NCBI RefSeq assembly: GCF_001975665.1
Contig: NZ_CP019419.1
Span: 1,612,001 to 1,676,000, forward strand
Reading direction: 5' to 3'
DNA from: Polaribacter reichenbachii
GTDB lineage: Bacteria; Bacteroidota; Bacteroidia; Flavobacteriales; Flavobacteriaceae
Length of the DNA stretch: 64,000 nt
A program made the position numbers and the translations under genes. Below are positions 15,538-23,290 of the stretch, piece after piece (position 1 is the stretch's first letter; each line of letters starts with the position of its first letter). Below the pieces are notes generated by a model. The model made no database searches and had not been told where the DNA came from. It worked only from the letters and a program-made list of their open reading frames with translations.

Positions 15538-15649
15538 TGTCAGTTCAAGTGATTTCGATTTTTTATGGTAATTTTATCGAGAACTTTTAAATAGGAAACA
15601 AAGTTTCTCGATACAAACTTTTTGAAAAAGGAATTCATTCGAAGTTACA
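15538..15649. repeat. inverted-repeat element, L2-R2 pair
   Basis: Left unit 15538-15584 (TGTCAGTTCAAGTGATTTCG ... ATCGAGAAC) and right unit 15604-15649 (TTTCTCGATAC ... ATTCGAAGTTACA) repeat the layout of 15385-15502. The linkers after both pairs are also alike (TTATCTTAT-ACAGTAAAA), so the whole unit of about 150 bp is duplicated in tandem. Confidence 0.85.
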
Positions 15650-15751
15650 ATTATTAAGCATTATCTTATTACAGTAAAAGCACGATGTCAGTTCGAGTGA
15701 TTTTGCCTTTTTCAGGCAAAATTGTATCGAGAACAATCTAAAAATAAAACT

Positions 15752-16045
15752 ATGAAAATCTATTACGTTTACATCTTAAAATGTGCTGATAAAACGTATT
15801 ACACAGGTATAACTTCTAATTTAGAAAATAGGTTTTTTGAGCATCAACAAGGAAAACATCAAGAAAGCTATACTTATAAAAGAAGACCTTTAGAATTGGT
15901 TTTTTATGCAGAGTTTTCTGAAGTTGGTTTTGCGATTGATACAGAAAAGAGAATAAAAAAATGGTCTAGAGTTAAAAAAGAAGCTTTGATTAATGATGAG
16001 TATGAAAAACTTCCTAATTTAGCAAAGAAGAAATTTAAAAAGTAA
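15752..16045 (+). CDS. GIY-YIG nuclease family protein
   Basis: A 97-residue stand-alone GIY-YIG domain. The start at MKIYYVYIL is chosen over an upstream TTG whose codons come from the repeat. The paired YVYIL and YYTGIT strands, the catalytic Arg region NLENRFFEH, and the Glu of DTEKRIKKWSR are all present, followed by KKEALI. This is the UPF0213/YhbQ-like subgroup of single-domain nucleases that is abundant and multicopy in Flavobacteriia (from memory). It sits inside an otherwise metabolic operon and is bounded closely by inverted-repeat units at 15686-15734 and 16053-16098, suggesting that it arrived with them. The biological substrate is unknown; a branched or structured DNA such as the cruciform of the repeats is a reasonable guess. 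Confidence 0.9.
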   Translation: MKIYYVYILKCADKTYYTGITSNLENRFFEHQQGKHQESYTYKRRPLELVFYAEFSEVGFAIDTEKRIKKWSRVKKEALINDEYEKLPNLAKKKFKK

Positions 16046-16052
16046 AAAAAAA

Positions 16053-16098
16053 TTCTCGATACAAAATTCTTGAAAAAAGAATTTCACTCGAAGTGACA
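16053..16098. repeat. right unit R3 of the repeat family
   Basis: TTCTCGATACAAAATTCTTG... ending CACTCGAAGTGACA, with an internal AATTCT/AGAATT hairpin. It is placed seven bases after the GIY-YIG stop codon. Confidence 0.85.
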
Positions 16099-16126
16099 TT
16101 GTGTTATCTAGTTTGAGTATAGCAGT

Positions 16127-16173
16127 TGTCAGTTCAAGTGATTTCGATTTTTCATCGAAATTGTATCGAGAAC
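16127..16173. repeat. left unit L4 of the repeat family
   Basis: TGTCAGTTCAAGTGATTTCG then a CGAT/ATCG hairpin and GTATCGAGAAC. It lies 14 bases before the moaC start and is therefore in the leader of moaC. Confidence 0.85.
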
Positions 16174-16187
16174 ATTTAGAACTAAAA

Positions 16188-16664
16188 ATGAACAATTTTT
16201 CACACATAAATAAAAAAGGAAATCCTAAAATGGTAAATGTTTCTGAGAAGAAAATTACCAAAAGAACTGCTATTGCAAAAGCAACGATGTTTTTAGGCAA
16301 AGAAGTAATTGCTCATTTTACAAATGATGAATTATTTACTAAAAAAGGACCAGTTTTTCAAACTGCAATTATTGCAGGAATTCAAGGTGTAAAAAAAACA
16401 TCAGAATTAATACCAATGTGTCATCCATTGTTAATAAATGGAGTAGATGTAGATATTAATATTATAGATACTGAAAATATAGAAGTGCTTTGTAAAGTAA
16501 CAATTACTGGTAAAACAGGAGTAGAAATGGAAGCATTAACAGGAGCAAATATTACTTGTTTAACTATTTATGATATGTGTAAAAGCATCAGTCAGAAAAT
16601 GGTAATAAAAGAAGTGAAATTATTAGAAAAAACAGGTGGAAAATCTGATATTAAAAATGGCTAA
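16188..16664 (+). CDS. moaC: cyclic pyranopterin monophosphate synthase
   Basis: A 158-residue enzyme that converts 3',8-cyclo-GTP to cyclic pyranopterin monophosphate, the step after MoaA. The start at 16188 (MNNFSHINKKGNPKMVNV) is preferred; the frame open upstream encodes the repeat unit. Family features are PMCHPLLI near the active site, the MEALTGAN loop, the catalytic Asp in IYDMCK, and LLEKTGGKSD at the C terminus. It is separated from moaA and moeA by the repeat array and overlaps the mobA fusion gene by eight bases. Confidence 0.95.
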   Translation: MNNFSHINKKGNPKMVNVSEKKITKRTAIAKATMFLGKEVIAHFTNDELFTKKGPVFQTAIIAGIQGVKKTSELIPMCHPLLINGVDVDINIIDTENIEVLCKVTITGKTGVEMEALTGANITCLTIYDMCKSISQKMVIKEVKLLEKTGGKSDIKNG

Positions 16665-17763
16665 ACACAAAAAACATACAAATTTAGAAAGAAGAAATAA
16701 CGATGATTTTGCGCCAAATGAAATTGCAATTTTGGGTACAAATTGTGGTGTAATTTCTGATTTAGTTCACAAGGTCTCTCAAAAATTATCAAACTATAAA
16801 TTGGCTTATTTTGATGCTTCTCACGCAAAAAATGTGGAAGAAAATAAATTATCAGAATATGTTTTTCATCACCAAGGGAATTTACAAATTACAACATCAG
16901 GAAAAATTAATAAATTTCAGCAACGATTAGGTTTTGCTCAGTTTGATTATGTTTTTATAAATGGAAATCATTATCAAGGTGCAAAACAAATTCTGATTTT
17001 AGACGAAGCTAAAGACGCATCCGTTTTAAAAAGATTAGATCAAATACAGAATATTCAATTTATAGTAAAATTGAAACCTGAAACTGAATATTTTCCTTTT
17101 TTAGAAGAGAAATATCCGCAGATAAAAAATATTACTTGTTATACTATTGATGAGATTGATGCAATTTCAAATCACATTAATAATTTAATTCAAGAAAAAA
17201 TAGCCCCAGTAAAAGGCTTGGTTTTAGTTGGCGGGAAAAGTACAAGAATGGGTAAAGATAAATCTGAACTCAATTATTTTGGAAAACCTCAAAAGGAGTT
17301 TGCCAAAGAATTATTAGAGAATAATAATTTAGAAACATTTTATTCTGTTCAGAATTCATCTGAAAAAGAAAATGAAATTTCTGATAAGTTTTTAAATTTA
17401 GGGCCTTTTGGAGGTATTTGTTCTGCATTTCAAAAAGAGCCAAATTCGGCTTGGTTTGTGTTAGCTACAGATGTTCCTTTTGTAAGTGATGAGATTATTC
17501 AACTGGTTTTACAACATAGAAATCCAAGTAAAGCTGCAACTGCAATAAAGGGAAAAGGCAAGCAATTTGTTGAGCCTTTGATTACCATTTACGAGCCAAA
17601 GGCGTATCCTATTTTGTTGCAATATTTGGCACAAGGTTATTCTTGTCCGCGTAAAATGTTAATCAATTCTGATGTAGAAATTGTAGAAATTGATGATGCT
17701 TTTATTAGAAATATAAATACTCCTGAGGAATTTGAAGCTGCTAAAAGTGAGATAAGCAATTAA
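16657..17763 (+). CDS. mobA: molybdenum cofactor guanylyltransferase-like fusion protein
   Basis: A 368-residue protein. The ATG at 16657 overlaps the moaC stop by eight bases. Residues from about 187 form a MobA-type nucleotidyltransferase: GLVLVGGKSTRMGKDKS is the nucleotide-binding signature, followed by LGPFGGI and LATDVPFVS (metal-binding Asp) as in MobA. This domain would attach GMP or CMP to molybdenum cofactor. Residues 1-186 are a second domain starting AILGTNCG, at the position where a MobB P-loop would be expected, but the GxxGxGKT residues are not there, so it looks like a degenerate MobB-like or unrelated domain. MobA alone is about 190 residues, hence a fusion. Nucleotide specificity cannot be told. 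Confidence 0.8.
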   Translation: MAKHKKHTNLERRNNDDFAPNEIAILGTNCGVISDLVHKVSQKLSNYKLAYFDASHAKNVEENKLSEYVFHHQGNLQITTSGKINKFQQRLGFAQFDYVFINGNHYQGAKQILILDEAKDASVLKRLDQIQNIQFIVKLKPETEYFPFLEEKYPQIKNITCYTIDEIDAISNHINNLIQEKIAPVKGLVLVGGKSTRMGKDKSELNYFGKPQKEFAKELLENNNLETFYSVQNSSEKENEISDKFLNLGPFGGICSAFQKEPNSAWFVLATDVPFVSDEIIQLVLQHRNPSKAATAIKGKGKQFVEPLITIYEPKAYPILLQYLAQGYSCPRKMLINSDVEIVEIDDAFIRNINTPEEFEAAKSEISN

Positions 17764-17767
17764 AAGT

Positions 17768-17814
17768 GTTTTCGACACAAAATTTCTGAAAACGATATTT
17801 CACTTGAACTGACA
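17768..17814. repeat. right unit R4 of the repeat family
   Basis: Begins TTTTCGACAC and ends CACTTGAACTGACA, with a diverged middle. It starts five bases after the mobA stop. L4 and R4 therefore bracket moaC-mobA. Confidence 0.8.
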
Positions 17815-17821
17815 GAAAGTT

Positions 17822-17867
17822 TGTCAGTTTGAGTGATTTCGATTTTTTTCGAAATTGTATCAAGAAC
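17822..17867. repeat. left unit L5 of the repeat family
   Basis: TGTCAGTTTGAGTGATTTCG, a TTTCG/CGAAA hairpin, and GTATCAAGAAC. No matching right unit is seen downstream of the MutS-like gene. Confidence 0.85.
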
Positions 17868-17888
17868 ATTTTGAAATACTATTAAATA

Positions 17889-19658
17889 ATGAAAAACCCA
17901 TTAGAATTTTATAATCAACGAAAAGAAGAGCTAGCAAGTAAATCTGCAAAGTTGAAAACAAAATTGATCAATTTAGCAGTTTTTAGATTAATCGTTTTTT
18001 TAATCACAGCCTTTTTGGTATATCTAACTTTTGGTAAATATCCAGATGTTTTTATTATCGCTTTTTTGGGTATTTCACTCTTTTCTTTTTTAGTGATAAA
18101 AAATATCAACTTAAAAAGAGAAAAGGCAATTCTCGATAAAAAATATGCCATTAATACTACAGAAATTAAAGTTCTAAATGGCGACTTTTATCAACTAGAA
18201 ACTGGTAAAGAATTTATAAATCCCACTCATTTTTATAGTAATGATATTGATTTATTTGGGAAAGGTTCTTTTTTTCAATACACAAACAGAACAGCTACTT
18301 TTGATGGTAAAAAAGCTTTGGCAAATCTGTTTACAGATAATAATATTGATGCTATTCTAGCCAAGCAAAATGCAATTAAAGAGCTTTCTGACAAAGTAAA
18401 TTGGAGGCAACATTTTTCTGCTTTAGCAAGTTTGGTAACCGTTAAAAGTACCTCTAGATCAATTGTTAGTTGGTTAGGAGATTACACTTCAGTTTTTCCA
18501 AAATATTTAGCTAACATTCAAATAGGGTTTTCTGTAATTTCTTTATTGTTAATAGGTTTCGTTTCTTTTGGTTTTTTATCATTTTCGTTTTTAACAGCTT
18601 GGTTTTTTATAGGACTTTTTGTTACAGGAAGATTTCTGAAAAAAACTAGTAATTTATATGCAGAAACAGACAAAGCAAGAGAAACTTTTAAGCAATATCA
18701 TCAATTACTAAATGAAATTGAGACAGAATCTTTTACAGCTAAAAACTTATTAGAGAAACAAATAGTTATTCAATCTGAAAACAAAAAAGCATCAAAAATA
18801 TTTAAAGAATTTGCTAAGATTTTAGATGCTTTTGATAATAGAAACAACATTGTTATTGCTGTTTTAGGAAACGGACTTTTTCTTTGGGATATTTTAAATG
18901 CTTGTAAAGTAGAAAAGTGGATTGCCAATTACAAACACACAGTAGAAAATTGGTTTGAGGTTGTTGCTTATTTTGATGCGCAAAACTCAATGGCAAATTT
19001 TAAATTCAATCATCCAAAATTTGTGTTTCCAGAAATTTCATCAGAAAAAGAAATTATAAAATCTACTAATTTAGGGCATCCATTATTAAATGTAGATAAA
19101 AGAGTTGATAATGATTTTATAATTGATGATGAGCAGTTTTTTATTGTAACTGGAGCAAATATGGCTGGTAAAAGTACTTTTTTAAGAACGGTTTCTTTAT
19201 CAATAGTTATGGCAAATTGTGGCTTACCTGTTTGTGCAGAAAAGTTTAAATATCATCCTATAAAATTGATTACAAGTATGCGCACTTCTGATTCTTTAAC
19301 AGATGATGAATCTTATTTTTATTCAGAATTAAAGCGTTTAAAGTTTATTGTAGATCAAATTAAAACAGAAAAATATTTTATCATTTTAGATGAAATTTTA
19401 AAAGGTACAAATAGTAAAGACAAGGCTACAGGTTCTAAAAAGTTTGTTGAGAAATTAACAAAATCTAAATCAACAGGAATTATAGCAACTCACGATGTTA
19501 GTTTGTGCGAATTAGAAAATGAGTTTTCGGGAATCAAAAATTACTATTTTGATGCAGAAATAATCAATGATGAATTGCATTTTGATTATACTATAAAAAA
19601 TGGTGTTTGTAAAAATATGAACGCCTCTTTTTTATTGCAAAAAATGGAAATTGTTTAG
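17889..19658 (+). CDS. membrane-anchored MutS-like ATPase
   Basis: A 589-residue protein with the C-terminal ATPase domain of the MutS family: Walker A TGANMAGKST (about 421-430), the MutS segment SMRTSDSLTDDESYFYSELKR, Walker B IILDEILKGTN (about 498-508), and a THD switch (ATHDVSLCE). It lacks the mismatch-recognition domain I (no FxE motif) and instead has two hydrophobic pairs, at about 27-75 and about 215-250, predicted to span the membrane. The middle is a helical lever/clamp-like region. Membrane MutS homologues of this kind recur in Bacteroidota, and their role is not established to my knowledge. It is unlikely to do canonical mismatch repair. The gene follows repeat unit L5 by 21 bases. 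Confidence 0.82.
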   Translation: MKNPLEFYNQRKEELASKSAKLKTKLINLAVFRLIVFLITAFLVYLTFGKYPDVFIIAFLGISLFSFLVIKNINLKREKAILDKKYAINTTEIKVLNGDFYQLETGKEFINPTHFYSNDIDLFGKGSFFQYTNRTATFDGKKALANLFTDNNIDAILAKQNAIKELSDKVNWRQHFSALASLVTVKSTSRSIVSWLGDYTSVFPKYLANIQIGFSVISLLLIGFVSFGFLSFSFLTAWFFIGLFVTGRFLKKTSNLYAETDKARETFKQYHQLLNEIETESFTAKNLLEKQIVIQSENKKASKIFKEFAKILDAFDNRNNIVIAVLGNGLFLWDILNACKVEKWIANYKHTVENWFEVVAYFDAQNSMANFKFNHPKFVFPEISSEKEIIKSTNLGHPLLNVDKRVDNDFIIDDEQFFIVTGANMAGKSTFLRTVSLSIVMANCGLPVCAEKFKYHPIKLITSMRTSDSLTDDESYFYSELKRLKFIVDQIKTEKYFIILDEILKGTNSKDKATGSKKFVEKLTKSKSTGIIATHDVSLCELENEFSGIKNYYFDAEIINDELHFDYTIKNGVCKNMNASFLLQKMEIV

Positions 19659-19727
19659 TTTTTTTAGAAACAGAAGAAAAAAGAGGCAAGAACCTAGACT
19701 AAAAATAAGATAGAGTTGAGTAATAAG

Positions 19728-20285
19728 TTAAATAGGCTTTTCCCACTCTAAACTTTCTACCAATTTTAAGATGTCTTCTTTAATATAAGCAACTGCTGGT
19801 AAAATGGAATCGTAATTTGGTTTTGCGTAGAAATATAAAGATCCTTTTATAAAGTTATTAGTACTATCTGTTACGTGAAATTGTAGGTGAGAAGCTGCGT
19901 TTCCTGTAATCTCATACAAACTACCAAAAGTTCTTTTTTCTGTGTTTACAAAGTCTTTAGGTATAATTTGTTCTGCTTTAACAGCATGCTTAAAAACTAG
20001 TTTTTCAGCTTCTGTAAGTAATTCTTTTAAATTATTTTTTACAGGTCTGTAAGTAATATCTATGGAAGCTTTTAAATTTGGATATTTAATTTTTAACCAA
20101 TTATTTTTATCATCAATTATGGTTGTGCTTTTTAAAATATCAAAAGAATAAGGTCTAGAAATAGATAGTTTTTCATACTTTTTTGCAGGATATTCTAAAC
20201 TCAAGTAAGCCTTAGGCTTTGGCAAAACATCATCGTTACAAGAAATGAAAAAAAGTAAAGTTAAAAGTAGAAAAATATTACGCAT
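19728..20285 (-). CDS. gldD: gliding motility lipoprotein
   Basis: A 185-residue outer-membrane or periplasmic lipoprotein required for gliding in Flavobacterium johnsoniae. The signal ends in the lipobox FISC, followed by the family hallmark PKPKAYLSLEYP and a C-terminal region with LQFHVTDSTNNFIKGSLYFYAKPN. It overlaps the end of gldE by eight bases, the same gene order as in F. johnsoniae (mutY-ssb-gldE-gldD). It ends facing the MutS-like gene; the 69-base gap between them shows no clear hairpin. Confidence 0.93.
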   Translation of the reverse strand: MRNIFLLLTLLFFISCNDDVLPKPKAYLSLEYPAKKYEKLSISRPYSFDILKSTTIIDDKNNWLKIKYPNLKASIDITYRPVKNNLKELLTEAEKLVFKHAVKAEQIIPKDFVNTEKRTFGSLYEITGNAASHLQFHVTDSTNNFIKGSLYFYAKPNYDSILPAVAYIKEDILKLVESLEWEKPI

Positions 20286-21609
20286 TTCTAGTTGCTTTTA
20301 TTTGTTTGATGCGTTTTTTGTCTAACGCTTCTATGGTAAACGTATAATTCTTGAAGTTTATTTTCTCTCCTTTTTTAGGAAATTTTCCAGAAACTTCTAA
20401 AATAAAACCAGCCAATGTTTCACTTTCACCCTTTTCTTCTTCAAAAATAGCTTCGTCTTCATCATCTAAAACTCTACAAAAATCTTTAATTGTGGTTTTA
20501 CCTTCAAAGATATAGTTGTTTTCATCGATCTTAGAATATTGTAAATCATCGTCATCAAATTCATCATTTATATCACCTACAATTTCTTCAATAACATCTT
20601 CTAAAGTAACCAAACCACTAGTTCCTCCATATTCATCAACCACAATTGCTAAGTGATTTTTACGATCTCTAAAATCATCTAGCAAGTCATCTAATTTTTT
20701 GTTTTCTGGCACAAAAAAAGCTTCACGTACTAAATCTTGCCATTTAAAAGTTTTCTTATTTAAGTGCGCTAATAAATCTTTTGCATACAAAACACCAACT
20801 ATATTATCGATGTTTTCTTTATAAACAGGATTTCTAGAATAACCGTTTTCGAGAATCTTATTTAAAACAACTTCGTAAGATTCATCATCAGAAAGTGCAA
20901 AAATATCTATTCTAGGTTTCATAATTTGCACAGTTTCTGTGTTCCCAAAATTTACGATTCCCTCTAAAATTTTTTGTTCATCTTTTGTGGTTGCACCATC
21001 AGAAGTAAGTTCTAAAGCTTGCGATAAAGTTTCTACAGAAAAATTAGAATTTTTATTACCTAATTTCTTTTCAATAAACTTAGTTAATGTAATTAACGGT
21101 AAGCTAAAAGGAGTTAAAATAACATTTACTCCGTTAATAAATTTTGCCATTAATTTAGAAAATTTTAATGCATTTCTAGAAGCGTAAACTTTTGGTAAAA
21201 CCTCACCAAATAAGAGTATTAAAAAAGTTACTAAAACAATTTCTATTAAAAAACGAACAGGAATTTCAAATAAAATTAGGTTTAATTGATAATCAAAATC
21301 AGCAAATATTGTTTCTGCTAAAGAGGCAAATAAGAGTACAATTAAAATATTTATAAAATTATTGGTAATTAAAATTGTTGCCAATAATTTTCTCGGTTTT
21401 TCTAATAAATCTACAATAATGTTTTGCTCTTTGCCTTCGTTAGAAAGCGAATCTAAATCCGTTTGAGAAAGCGAAAAGAAGGCAACTTCTGTACCCGAAA
21501 TTAATGCGGAACTAATAAAAAGAAAGATTAATGCAAGAATATTTAGACCTACAATAAAATCTATAGAAGTAAATAATAAGAGTAATAAAGGTTCAGGATC
21601 TGGGTCCAA
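20278..21609 (-). CDS. gldE: gliding motility protein, CorC/HlyC-type membrane protein
   Basis: A 443-residue protein of the CNNM/CorC family. Domain order is: N-terminal MDPDPEP start typical of GldE, a DUF21 transmembrane domain (about residues 20-195, three to four segments), a pair of CBS domains (about 215-335, including VVDEYGGTSGLVTLEDVIEEIVGDI) and a CorC-type C-terminal domain (about 350-440). It is needed together with GldD for gliding in F. johnsoniae and probably supports envelope assembly of the motility machinery. Ion transport activity is not shown for it. Its gene overlaps gldD. Confidence 0.92.
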   Translation of the reverse strand: MDPDPEPLLLLLFTSIDFIVGLNILALIFLFISSALISGTEVAFFSLSQTDLDSLSNEGKEQNIIVDLLEKPRKLLATILITNNFINILIVLLFASLAETIFADFDYQLNLILFEIPVRFLIEIVLVTFLILLFGEVLPKVYASRNALKFSKLMAKFINGVNVILTPFSLPLITLTKFIEKKLGNKNSNFSVETLSQALELTSDGATTKDEQKILEGIVNFGNTETVQIMKPRIDIFALSDDESYEVVLNKILENGYSRNPVYKENIDNIVGVLYAKDLLAHLNKKTFKWQDLVREAFFVPENKKLDDLLDDFRDRKNHLAIVVDEYGGTSGLVTLEDVIEEIVGDINDEFDDDDLQYSKIDENNYIFEGKTTIKDFCRVLDDEDEAIFEEEKGESETLAGFILEVSGKFPKKGEKINFKNYTFTIEALDKKRIKQIKATRNA

Positions 21610-21628
21610 ATTTAAATATTTTGGTTAA

Positions 21629-22066
21629 TTAAAAAGGTAAATCATCATTTTCTTCTGGTGCAACTGTTTTAGTTTCTGGAGAAGAAGTTGGTTGGTTTTG
21701 CTGAAGATTATTAGGGTTTACAGTATTCTTTTTGGTAGACAACATCGTCATTTCATTTACATGTACTTCTGTAGAGTAGCGTTTTACACCATCTTGTTCC
21801 CATTGTCGGTTTTTTAATTTACCCTCAACATAAACTTTATCTCCTTTACCAATGTATTTTTCACAAACTTTAGCCAAGCCATTTCTAACAACAATATTAT
21901 GCCAATCTGTATTTGTAATTTTTTCTCCAGTTTGTTTATTGGTGTAACTTTCTGATGTTGCAATAGGAAAACGACCTACACAATTTTGATCATCGAAATA
22001 ATGCATTTTTACTTCATCACCTAAATTACCAATTAAAATTACCTTATTTATTGTACCTGCTGCCAT
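21629..22066 (-). CDS. ssb: single-stranded DNA-binding protein
   Basis: A 145-residue SSB. The OB fold runs to about residue 105 (NKVILIGNLGDEV start, TDWHNIVVRNGLA, YVEGKLKNRQWEQDG), followed by a Gln/Pro/Thr-rich flexible linker and the acidic tip DDLPF, the interaction peptide for partner enzymes. It lies between mutY and gldE in the conserved flavobacterial block, with 19 and 36 base gaps to its neighbours. Confidence 0.96.
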   Translation of the reverse strand: MAAGTINKVILIGNLGDEVKMHYFDDQNCVGRFPIATSESYTNKQTGEKITNTDWHNIVVRNGLAKVCEKYIGKGDKVYVEGKLKNRQWEQDGVKRYSTEVHVNEMTMLSTKKNTVNPNNLQQNQPTSSPETKTVAPEENDDLPF

Positions 22067-22102
22067 AACTTGTTTCTATCTATATCAAAAATACTAAAAA
22101 TA

Positions 22103-23149
22103 TCAATACTTTTTAGGTTGATACTCTTTTAAAAAATTTGCAATTAAAACAGGAACAGGATATTTTTCTATATCAGACCAATTTATTTTTGCTTCGGATG
22201 AATATTCTGTTTCCACAATCCAGAATTGCGTGTATAAATGCTGATGAGATAATTTATGAACAATCTCTTTTTTATTAAAAAGTGAAATTGTGGTTTCATC
22301 AGGAAAAAGTGCTATAAATTCATCAGAAGAAATTAACTCATTTTTATTGATGTTTTTATCGCTCTCAATTAATGGGAATTGATACAAGCCTTGCCAAATT
22401 CCTTTTCCTTTTCTTTCGGATAAAATGGTTTTATTATCCTTAGTTTTTATCACCAGAAAATTAAAATAACGATTCCTAACTTTTATTTTTTTCTCTTTTA
22501 CAGGTAAAGTTTCTATTAAGTTTTTTTGAAGTGCAACACAACTATCAGTAAAAGGACAAAACATACACAATGGTTTTTTAGGTTTACATTGTATTGCCCC
22601 AAAATCCATAATAGCTTGATTAAAAGTGCCAGGTTGTGATTCGTCTATTAAAGTTTGCGCTAATTTTTTAAACTCTTTTATACCTGCAGATGAATTAATA
22701 GGAGTATCTATACCAAAATATCTAGATAAAACACGATACACATTACCATCTACAACTGCTGTGGGTTCATCAAAACAAATGGAAGCAATTGCAGAAGCAG
22801 TGTAATCTCCAATTCCTTTTAATTTTATAATTTCTTTAAATGTTGATGGAAACTCGCCATTAAATTCATTTGCAATTTGTTTTGCAGTAAAATGTAAATT
22901 TCGAGCTCTTGAATAATAACCTAAACCTTGCCACATTTTTAAAACGGTACTTTCATCTGCTTTTGCAAGGTCGAAAACAGTAGGAAAAGTTGAGGTAAAT
23001 TTTAAGTAATAAGACAAACCTTGAGCAACTCTTGTTTGTTGTAGCATAATTTCTGATAACCAAATATAATATGGATTTTTAGTTTTGCGCCAGGGCAATT
23101 CTCTGCTGTTTTGTAAGTACCAGTAAATTAAAGTGTTAGAAAAATTCAT
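22103..23149 (-). CDS. mutY: A/G-specific adenine glycosylase
   Basis: A 348-residue base-excision enzyme that removes adenine opposite 8-oxoguanine. The HhH-GPD fold includes LPWRKTKNPYYIWLSEIMLQQTRV, the HhH LKGIGDYTASAIAS with catalytic Asp in VDGNVYRVLSR, and the iron-sulfur loop with cysteines spaced C-x6-C-x2-C-x5-C (CKPKKPLCMFCPFTDSC). A NUDIX-like C-terminal domain with the KxSHQHLYTQF region recognises 8-oxoguanine. It is the first gene of the mutY-ssb-gldE-gldD block and is divergent from HU. Confidence 0.95.
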   Translation of the reverse strand: MNFSNTLIYWYLQNSRELPWRKTKNPYYIWLSEIMLQQTRVAQGLSYYLKFTSTFPTVFDLAKADESTVLKMWQGLGYYSRARNLHFTAKQIANEFNGEFPSTFKEIIKLKGIGDYTASAIASICFDEPTAVVDGNVYRVLSRYFGIDTPINSSAGIKEFKKLAQTLIDESQPGTFNQAIMDFGAIQCKPKKPLCMFCPFTDSCVALQKNLIETLPVKEKKIKVRNRYFNFLVIKTKDNKTILSERKGKGIWQGLYQFPLIESDKNINKNELISSDEFIALFPDETTISLFNKKEIVHKLSHQHLYTQFWIVETEYSSEAKINWSDIEKYPVPVLIANFLKEYQPKKY

Positions 23150-23212
23150 GAATTAAAAATAGAAATGCAATATTACATTTTAAAATTCACATAATTTTAG
23201 GTGTTTAAATTT

Positions 23213-23240
23213 TTGGAATTGATTAATTATCATATATTTG
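23213..23240 (+). promoter_or_regulatory. HU gene promoter
   Basis: TTG at 23213-23215 and TATATTTG at 23233-23240 are 17 bases apart. The 20 bases from 23233 (TATATTTGCATCCGCATTTT) are identical to those at 6417-6436 upstream of rplU. Confidence 0.8.
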
Positions 23241-23290
23241 CATCCGCATTTTTGAAAGTAAATTAATAAAAATATAATAAAAGTAGAGAC

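Larger units (their letters stand above)
15686..16098 (+). mobile_element. candidate GIY-YIG mobile element bounded by inverted units
   Basis: Left unit L3 (15686-15734) and right unit R3 (16053-16098) enclose only the GIY-YIG gene (15752-16045), with 17 bases before its ATG and 7 bases after its stop. L3 and R3 match the empty pairs at 15385-15502 and 15538-15649, which would then be the short non-coding versions. This resembles the relation of non-autonomous repeats to a gene-carrying copy. Whether the nuclease moves the repeat is inference. Confidence 0.5.

Noticed and set aside
15722..15751. Upstream extension of the GIY-YIG protein from a TTG
   Set aside because: The extra codons are part of repeat unit L3 and are not homologous to the GIY-YIG family; the ATG at 15752 fits the domain start.
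16101..16187. Upstream extension of MoaC
   Set aside because: The extra codons translate repeat unit L4; MoaC begins normally at 16188.
19659..19727. Terminator between the MutS-like gene and gldD
   Set aside because: No stem of more than a few base pairs followed by T was seen in the 69 bases.
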